From Lingula anatina (lineage: Eukaryota > Brachiopoda > Lingulata > Lingulida > Lingulidae), in assembly GCF_001039355.2 (NCBI RefSeq), contig NW_019776013.1:515232-579231 (forward strand): a stretch of DNA of 64,000 nt, read 5' to 3'. Positions within the stretch are counted from its first letter, which is position 1. Each line of letters begins with the position of its first letter. Positions 41,122-64,000 of the stretch are shown here, piece by piece. The notes below the pieces were generated by a model. That model ran no database searches. It was not told where the DNA came from and worked only from the letters and a program-made list of their open reading frames with translations. The translations under genes were made by a program, and so were the position numbers.

Positions 41122-41710
41122 GAGAATGGGCAATGATTCAATCAAAACTCACCACACACGAACCCATTAGATGGATGACTAGTAATCTCTTCTGTTAATC
41201 CTAATTTTAACGATTGAGAATTAATTGCACTTTCTCTGCTGTCTGTGTGTACTGCAGCACAGAATTGCTGTGTTGAGCTGTGAGTGATGGATTCCCCAGT
41301 TGACAGATTACTCTCTCCTACTAATTTGTTCTTCAGAGATCTGGAGCTTTTGTGCAAATCAGAAATAATGAGCCTGCTCAGTTGACAGGCTTCTGATGAA
41401 GACTGGGTCAAGGTCAAGGCAGTGATGACATAGAACTGAAGAGCTCTCCAGAGACCCAGGTGTCACAAAGTGTGTTAAAACTCACATTCATGCATGGTAC
41501 ACCACATCTGGGTCTTTTGTTCTAGCCATCTACCATGGTTTTAAAAACATATAAATATACTCAAAAATGACCAACATTAAATTTTACTGTTTTCGTTTTA
41601 CAAAACTTGTCATTCAGTGTGATGTATCTCTATTGTTTCAGGTCTCTCCATTGTGCACGGGGCGTGCAGGTGCATGTGTGGTTCACATACGGCACACACA
41701 GCTCATTTGA
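19872..41710 (+). CDS. KLHL5: Kelch-like protein, KLHL1/4/5 group (BTB-BACK-6 kelch), complete
   Basis: Ten exons join with consistent phases: 19872-20335, 25055-25377, 33523-33719, 34044-34256, 34961-35150, 37016-37240, 38449-38611, 39104-39316, 39616-39787, 41642-41710. They give 2229 bases, 742 residues plus TGA, close to vertebrate KLHL1/4/5 (about 720-755). Domains are a Ser/Gly-rich N-terminus (about 1-155), BTB (about 195-300), BACK (about 305-410) and six kelch repeats (about 450-742). Diagnostic strings include [56 protein letters not shown] and GRAGACVV. Family knowledge: BTB-BACK-kelch proteins are cullin-3 ubiquitin-ligase adaptors and some bind actin; the role here is inferred. 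The gene is probably the single invertebrate counterpart of vertebrate KLHL1, KLHL4 and KLHL5, so the symbol marks the group and not a one-to-one orthologue. The extreme C-terminus ([10 protein letters not shown]) differs from vertebrates. No stop or frameshift interrupts it. Confidence 0.93.
20999..21022. repeat. T-run followed by G-run
   Basis: About ten T are followed by about twelve G. It is directly visible. The exact length is unreliable in assembled sequence. Confidence 0.8.
21107..21150. repeat. ATTC then TTC microsatellite
   Basis: Six to seven ATTC units run into a TTC/TTA tract. It lies in intron 1 of the kelch-like gene. Confidence 0.85.
22894..23075. other. Assembly gap (182 N)
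   Basis: A run of N in intron 1. Any open frames spanning it are meaningless. Confidence 0.99.
23665..23917. repeat. 29-bp minisatellite, about nine copies
   Basis: The unit begins ACTCTTTGAACCCAGTGGGG and ends AATGCACCC. Starts at 23665, 23694 and so on to 23897 fit an exact 29-bp period (8 x 29 = 232), with single-base variants (GCACCC, GCATCC, ACACCC). Because 29 is not a multiple of three, long open frames arise in rotating frames on the minus strand (repeating GFKEW and GSKSG). I regard these as by-products and not a protein. Confidence 0.92.
25055..25377 (+). CDS. KLHL5: KLHL-like exon 2: BTB domain
   Basis: Acceptor TTGTATATTCCAG lies just before 25055 and donor ACTG|GTAGGT at 25378. 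The exon encodes about residues 156-262. The BTB core reads [20 protein letters not shown] then [18 protein letters not shown], ending VQYMYTG, matching the KLHL1/4/5 signature. In the wider family this domain dimerises and binds cullin-3. An internal Met at 25098 starts [11 protein letters not shown] and would serve as a start if transcription began within intron 1. Confidence 0.95.
25937..25959. repeat. Poly-A tract
   Basis: A run of more than 20 A within intron 2. No adjacent retroelement body was recognised. Confidence 0.85.
26063..26101. repeat. GT microsatellite
   Basis: About 19 uninterrupted GT units in intron 2. Confidence 0.9.
28510..29690. promoter_or_regulatory. Possible conserved regulatory block in intron 2
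   Basis: Compared with flanking intron sequence this stretch is low in simple repeats outside a few A-runs. It contains several AT-core sites (for example ATTAATGG near 29175 and the octamer ATTTGCAT near 29663) and a GC-balanced sub-block at 29.40-29.66 kb. Long introns in developmental genes often hold enhancers. Calling this one is inference from composition only. Confidence 0.2.
31829..31844. repeat. Poly-G tract
   Basis: About 16 consecutive G in intron 2. Exact length is uncertain. Confidence 0.85.
33523..35150 (+). CDS. KLHL5: KLHL-like exons 3-5: BACK domain and start of kelch repeat 1
   Basis: Exon 3 (33523-33719) reads from [18 protein letters not shown] through [11 protein letters not shown] and ADAQGCTDL to NNYVM. 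Exon 4 (34044-34256) reads [32 protein letters not shown] and KLPLLPPQ. Exon 5 (34961-35150) reads [36 protein letters not shown] and the first kelch strand LYAVGGMD. Exons 3, 4 and 5 meet at phase 0. All junctions are GT-AG with good pyrimidine tracts. The intron after exon 3 starts with an AAT microsatellite, and that after exon 4 contains a small foldback (34698-34786). Confidence 0.93.
33738..33788. repeat. AAT microsatellite 17 bp inside the exon 3 donor
   Basis: About 17 AAT units begin shortly after the donor ATG|GTAAGT at 33720, in intron 3 of the kelch-like gene. Confidence 0.93.
34698..34786. mobile_element. Small foldback element, about 89 bp
   Basis: TGGAATTGGATTTAGTTCTT (from 34698) and its continuation TAGATACA pair with the reverse complement ending at 34786. 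One mismatch is visible in arms of about 28 bp. The loop is about 30 bp. It lies in intron 4 and has no coding capacity. It could be a tiny MITE or a structured intronic element. Confidence 0.65.
35151..37015 (+). other. KLHL5: KLHL-like intron 5
   Basis: A 1.9-kb intron from GTGAGT to an acceptor preceded by a CA repeat (ACACACACACAG). It contains a G-run/C-run pair near 36200-36221. No gene is seen inside it. Confidence 0.75.
37016..39787 (+). CDS. KLHL5: KLHL-like exons 6-9: kelch repeats 1-6
   Basis: Exon 6 (37016-37240): [48 protein letters not shown]. Exon 7 (38449-38611): [20 protein letters not shown]. Exon 8 (39104-39316): [46 protein letters not shown]. Exon 9 (39616-39787): [36 protein letters not shown]. 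The glycine doublets and the Y/W positions that define kelch blades are intact throughout. In this family the propeller binds the substrate or actin. Exon 6 is 225 bases, divisible by three, so skipping it would preserve frame. Confidence 0.95.
37241..38448 (+). other. KLHL5: KLHL-like intron 6 with assembly gap
   Basis: The intron includes diverged copies of the dispersed repeat (near 37.33-37.62 kb) and a gap of N at 38072-38268 that begins right after a C-run. No coding content is seen. Confidence 0.7.
38072..38268. other. Assembly gap (197 N)
   Basis: A run of N immediately following a poly-C tract, which probably stalled sequencing or assembly. Confidence 0.99.
39851..40720. repeat. Large inverted repeat, arms about 118 bp
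   Basis: The left arm (39851-39968) contains TTTCCATGTTCATCTCATCA, AATAAATCAACAGACTT and TGTAACAATTAAAATCCAGC. The reverse complement of 40603-40720 contains the same strings in the same order with few differences. The arms are about 630 bp apart, and the interior is AT-rich with no recognised gene. This could be an element with long terminal inverted repeats or two opposed copies of one repeat. Confidence 0.8.
40305..40332. repeat. Poly-C followed by AC repeat
   Basis: About 16 C followed by six AC units, inside the large inverted repeat of intron 9. Confidence 0.85.
41090..41119. repeat. AC microsatellite
   Basis: About 15 AC units in intron 9. Confidence 0.88.
41642..41710 (+). CDS. KLHL5: KLHL-like exon 10: C-terminal strand and stop
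   Basis: After acceptor TATTGTTTCAG the frame reads [20 protein letters not shown] then LI and TGA (41708-41710). GRAGACVV is the last kelch strand of KLHL1/4/5, which closes the propeller. The tail after it is longer than and unlike the vertebrate ending. An overlapping longer open frame in another phase is a shadow. Confidence 0.9.
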   Translation, partial: VSPLCTGRAGACVVHIRHTQLI

Positions 41711-44355
41711 CAGGAGGCTTGCGGGTCACGGTACGGGGCCTCGCTGTGGCCCGCAGATGGAAAATGCAGGATCTCCCCGGCTCAGAGACGCAGCCCCCGT
41801 CTCACCCCCACGCTACCTCTAAATTCCGTATTCCTGGGCAATGAGAGCGACTCTTCTGGATCAGAGGGGGAGCTGTTCAAGAGGTCTTTACGAATTATAA
41901 AAGAAGAGCAGCCACCACCTTTAGAGACGGCACTTTGAAGGAGAAGTGTATGTTAGAGACGCGGCTCTCATTTCCACAGTGTTAACATGGCTTCCAAACT
42001 TGCACACTCAGAGGAAAATTCACTTAGAAAATTTCTCACACAGCTTGCTATGTGATCCAAAAGTCTTTTGCTGTAGTGGGAAGATGTTGCCAGCTTCCAT
42101 TTTGATTGGCTGTGAATGGCCTTTTAGAAGTATATCAGGCTGTGGAACTGTGCTGCCATCTATATTTGAAAACTGGTTTCACTTTGCCATTAGTGTGCAT
42201 TATGGTCTTTCAGAGAATTGAATATGGCCCTGGTAAAACTGCAGTTTACATTCAGCTGTTATGTCTTATCTTTTTGTATTTTCCAACTGAGATCATAGAA
42301 GGGTTCATGTTGAAGATATTTCTTTTCCGTCGAACATTGTTAACATCAGAAGCTGTGCTTCATTGTTGAAGTATGCACCCATGCACCTGTTCTGAAATAT
42401 GCAATCAATTTTTAAGAGTGCCTTTCTTGAATGCACGGCGTTTCCACACTCTCGTCTTCTCAATACTGACAGAGTCAGTTTATACACGCTTTTCTGATTG
42501 TGATCTCAATCTTAATTGTTTGAGTGATATGGTTTACAGGTGAAGAAAAGTGAAGGGGAGAGGGGAAAAATGATGCAGTGGGCAGTAATGATGAAGAATG
42601 TGATTTATATTGATATCATATTCTAATGAGGATGAAATACTCTCTTGTTATTATATTTATTAGCGTCTGATTTTGCAGCATAATTAGATCTGTCCATGAA
42701 GCTTGGGAAGAACTAAGTACAGGAGAGCTGGTATCTTCTAAAATATTCACATATTTTTTAAAAATCTCATAGTGAAACTCTAGTGAAAGAATATTTGTAT
42801 GTATTATGAAAGATCAATCAGACGACATTTGGCTGCATTTTGGCAATAATTTAATGACCTTTGTTCAAGTAGTCTGCTATGGGACAGAGTAGAAAATATT
42901 TTATTTCAAACTTTGAACATAAGCCCAGCAAATCAGAGCAGTCATGATAGTCTTATGCGTTTGATGATTGTTTGGCATATTTGTAGCATTAAATGTGCTG
43001 AAGAATCTAGACTCAGCAGCTAGTTTTTTCGTTACCCATGCTTTTTTGATTTAGCTTACTAACAATTGGTAGGGTGTAATCCACTTATGTGAAGTAGCCA
43101 ATTTTGATGTATGCCTGAATCCTTCTGTGAAGGAAAAGTTTCAAAATATGTCATCTGTAAATACTGCAAGGTCATCCTTGCCATCTTGTTATAGTTAATA
43201 TCAACAGGTTATGGCTTCTTTTGTAAATATGTATTATACTTCATCAAGCAATAAGTGGTGAAAGCAGGTGTTTTTTATTCTGGAGAATGTAAGGGAGTTT
43301 TAATTTCCAAGGTGATCTGAAGAAGAGAAAAAAAATTGAAAAAGGTCAAGCAAAGGCAGCTTCAGTTAAGTAAGGGAACATTTTAGGCTCAACAGATTTA
43401 ACCTAGGGAAGTATAAGATTTTGAACCTAGTACCCAAAGATGTGACAGTAGAGACAGGTAATTAGTGATGTTATTTTCATCCCAAAACATTTCAGAATAT
43501 ATCCTCTTTTTGGTCAGTAAACCCCAGTTGCTGTGAAATGGAGAACCATTCTGTACCTGGGGCTAGAGAAGAGCAGTTTCACCAGTGATATTGGGGTATA
43601 TTTCTTTGTTTTTCATTTTATGATAGTTTAAAATTCAGTTTCAATCATGGACAGAACGGACAGGCTGCTTTTGGTGGCTTTTTGACATATAACTAGGACA
43701 AAGCGCAAGTTTACTGCAACTTTTGTCTTCATTGTTATGATGCAGGGACCTGTATCACACAAAAAGTTTTTGAACTTAAGTTTTACTGCTAAAGTTGGAC
43801 AGCAGACAGTGCAGTCCACTTTCCCGTATTGACTTAGGAGCTTTACGAAAGATGGTCCACAATAAATGTATTTGAAATTCCTAAATGGGCTAAAGTTGCC
43901 ACTGAGACCATCACAATGCATGTATGAGGCTAAGAAAAAAAGACCAAAAATAAATTGAGCAGCCTTTGTGTAACACGATTTAGGCTAAGATTTCAGTCTA
44001 AAAGCTGACTTGAGACTTTTTGTGAAATGGGTTCCTGCTGTCATACCAAGTTGATTTAAGAAATCCATCAAAAGTCACTAGGCAGCCAGAATAGAGGCAC
44101 CGTTGCTCCTTAAGATATCTGGTCATGTGCTAACACATTTAAGACCTCTTTGCAGTCAAGAATATTTCTTGTCTAAACACATATGATGTCAAGAGGTCAT
44201 ATCAGTATTTCATTGGTCTATATGTTGTGTCAAGTGCAACAAATGCTTTGACCCCCTCAGTCGTGTTTCTCACAAGTGCAATTGTATTTGTAAACTGTTA
44301 TAACATTATATGAACACAGTTAAATTTAGTAATAAAGTTTCAAAATATATTACGT
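41711..44355 (+). other. KLHL5: Probable KLHL-like 3'UTR
   Basis: No gene is supported here. The first good poly-A signal arrangement seen is AATAAA at 44331-44336, followed within about 25-40 bases by a GT-rich stretch (TTTTTGTTTGTGTTTG). This would give a 3'UTR of about 2.6 kb. Earlier cleavage is possible. Degenerate copies of the dispersed repeat lie at about 43.74-44.04 kb. Confidence 0.45.
44331..44336 (+). terminator. Candidate polyadenylation signal
   Basis: AATAAA with a downstream GT-rich element, on the strand of the kelch-like gene and 2.6 kb after its stop. The position is inferred and not proven. Confidence 0.45.
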
Positions 44356-45389
44356 TTTTGTTTGTGTTTGTTTAAAGAATGCAATCATATCTATATAACA
44401 GTAAAACTATCACGTGGCTTTCACTAAATTTTGCAGTTTATCAGTTGTCTGAAATATCTAGGTCCATCAGCAAATGATTAACATGTTCCAAATTGATATA
44501 AGTTGATGGAAAGGACATCAACATTTGAAAATGAATAGATTTGCCTGCAAATTAAAAAACGAGACTTGTCATGTTCACTTTGTAATAATACTAAGCATGA
44601 ATGTGTATTTAGAATTGGACATTGTAAATGGCACAGCTCTCTCTGGCCATTATGCTACAGTACGTGTCCATCAGTTTAAATTACATATCAAAACTTACCT
44701 GCCATCTAAACATCCTGGTATTTATATCTCTGCAATGAGAATTTTACAATGATGGTACAAAAAATCTGGCAAGTCTGCCTTGCTTAGAGCCATGGATACT
44801 TTCAGGTTTACATTTAACTATAATACTTAGTAGAAATGGACATAACAGTAGCTCTAGTCAGGCATGTATTTATGCTACAAATACAGCAACGTACATATAT
44901 ACAATAAGTATGTACACTTTTAAAAATAAATTTAAACTTTATAACATAAGAAACATAAATGTAAAACTGTACATAATCACAGCATTTTAGGTTTGGTGTT
45001 TTGGCGCCTTTAAAGTGTCTCTCTCCAGCCTCCCCACCCAAATAAAGTATACTATTCATTTGTCCCAAACTATGACAATGTTCTCACCTCTCATCTTAAA
45101 AAACCTGGTCATTTCACCTTTAAAATATGTTTTTATAATAATAATCAAAATCAAAATTTTACGTGGACTTTTCATTATGATTGAATTAATGGATTTCTGA
45201 GATCATATCACAGATTAATGTCAGTACAGTGCATGTGGCCACAGGGTAATTGTCTTTACTTAGAAATCTTGGAATATTTCTGCATGTAGCCCTGTAAATT
45301 GTGGGCCTGGAATTCATGAGTATATTACTGCATATTGTTAACAAAACCTGCAACTCTTTCATTCAGGGGTCTCTTATATTAATACTATC
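44356..45389 (-). other. Presumed TTC6-like 3'UTR / convergent intergenic DNA
   Basis: Sequence downstream of the TTC6-like stop on the minus strand. I saw no canonical AATAAA on that strand between the two genes, so the 3' end is undetermined. No gene is supported in it. Confidence 0.4.
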
Positions 45390-62910
<17,521 letters not shown>

Positions 62911-62920
62911 CTGGAATGAG

Positions 62921-62989
<69 letters not shown>

Positions 62990-64000
62990 TCAACAACAAC
63001 AAGAACAACTACAACAACAACAACAACTACAACAACAACAACAACAACAACAGTAAAAATCCATTCAGCTAACATATGAAATATACATCTGAAACTGATC
63101 TCTGTCACAAGGTCTTAAAATTAAAGCATTGGTTAAAAACACGTTTAACATAGAAATACTATAAATTTCTGACAAACATTAAAATTATTAGTAATAATTA
63201 AAACTTGAACCCTCTGACAGGATAATTTTTAAAAATATCTTAATCCCCTTTATCAAAACTTTATACTCTGTTCAGAGCAGTGCCATATTGAAGGAAAAAA
63301 TCCTCACAAATTGCAAACACATTTCTTATTTGAACATCTTATTTTAATTCTCTTTTTTAAAGATTCATGATTTTCAGTTACTAATATAACTTTCTATTTG
63401 ATGGAAAATCAATTTTGACAAGAAAGGACAAATACTGGATCTTACAATGATCAGTGGCAGAATTATAACAAACTTGTTTAATTTATTTATGAAGCAGTGG
63501 TAAAAAGCCTGCATAAATAGACAAACACTTAATATGCTAGTATGGAAGCTCTTCCTACACACTAATGCCATCATTATGTTACTCTGTATGTGTACCATTG
63601 TATGCCTTTCCCCTATTCTTTTTCTAACCTCAGAACATTTACCCGAGATAAATATTTAATATATGATATAGTGCTCCCACTTCCTGAATGCTGGGTTTGA
63701 TACAAAAAGTGACACCAAGCAGTCTTTAACATTTTCATTTAACTCAACACAGTGGCAAAGGATAGGCTTCACTTTCTATCTCTTCATTAATTAAGCAAAT
63801 AAGATATTCATCAGCATTAAAAACAACCCATATCTTTGTTAATTAATACCACTACTCACTAATTTAATAACAAAACTGCTTCATTACCTCTAATGGTAAA
63901 AGAAACCATGCCACAATAATAGCTTTTTGTACAGACAGTCTTCCATAACAGCCAAAATTCTCAATAAAGTTTTTTTTTTTTTTATTAATGTGGACCTCTA
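62911..64000 (-). other. TTC6: TTC6-like intron continuing past the right edge
   Basis: After the acceptor at 62911 comes an AAT array and an AAC-rich tract (62921-63052), then AT-rich sequence with no convincing exon to 64000. The next upstream exon must lie outside the window. Confidence 0.7.
62921..63052. repeat. Compound AAT / AAC microsatellite beside an acceptor
   Basis: About 22 AAT-type units (62921-62986) run straight into an imperfect AAC array (to about 63052). The first unit is about 9 bp from the acceptor of the exon 62572-62910, so it occupies the place where a pyrimidine tract is expected (ATT on the transcribed strand). Confidence 0.93.

Larger units (their letters stand above)
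39788..41641 (+). other. KLHL5: KLHL-like intron 9, holding a large inverted repeat
   Basis: A 1.85-kb intron from GTAGGT to TTGTTTCAG. It holds paired inverted arms at 39851-39968 and 40603-40720, a C-run plus AC tract at 40305-40332, and an AC microsatellite at 41090-41119. Confidence 0.8.

Noticed and set aside
41607-41844. Longer frames of 63-71 codons overlapping the last kelch exon
   Set aside because: They are in other phases. The phase-0 frame gives the kelch strand GRAGACVV and stops at 41710.

Overview
The window looks like animal (metazoan) nuclear DNA. Coding sequence is cut into short GT-AG exons inside long AT-rich introns, with many microsatellites, small foldback elements and three runs of N (assembly gaps). 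Two genes can be assembled. Their exons are invertebrate-like versions of families known from vertebrates. Repeat content and intron style fit an invertebrate bilaterian such as a mollusc or annelid, but nothing here fixes the taxon.

Layout. Bases 1-7731 hold no supportable gene. A small GC-rich candidate coding exon (7744-7871) ends in a strong splice donor and may be an alternative first exon. Bases 7872-19871 are non-coding, with two foldback elements near 12.3-13.0 kb and a degenerate dispersed repeat. From 19872 to 41710 (+ strand) lies a ten-exon kelch-like gene of the KLHL1/KLHL4/KLHL5 group. It encodes 742 residues: a novel Ser/Gly-rich N-terminus, BTB, BACK and six kelch repeats. Its probable 3'UTR runs to about 44.35 kb. 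From 62910 down to 45390 (- strand) lie the last 37 exons of a TTC6-like gene (1655 residues plus stop): a charged N-terminal region of about 650 residues, then about 1000 residues of tandem TPRs. Its 5' end is beyond the right edge. In both models all exon phases agree and the summed length is divisible by three.

The two genes converge (tail to tail) with 3.7 kb between stop codons. The first should encode a cullin-3 substrate adaptor and the second a TPR scaffold. Nothing in the sequence links their functions.

The most unusual structures concern splicing. A 66-bp tandem repeat in the TTC6-like gene carries copies of the exon end plus its splice donor, in frame. Four AAT/ATT arrays lie within about 8-17 bp of splice junctions. 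A 38-bp tandem array abuts another acceptor. One kelch exon has a CA repeat in place of a pyrimidine tract. A pair of roughly 118-bp inverted arms lies about 630 bp apart in one intron. I found no prokaryote-type system, no CRISPR array, no rRNA or tRNA gene, and no transposase or reverse transcriptase reading frame.
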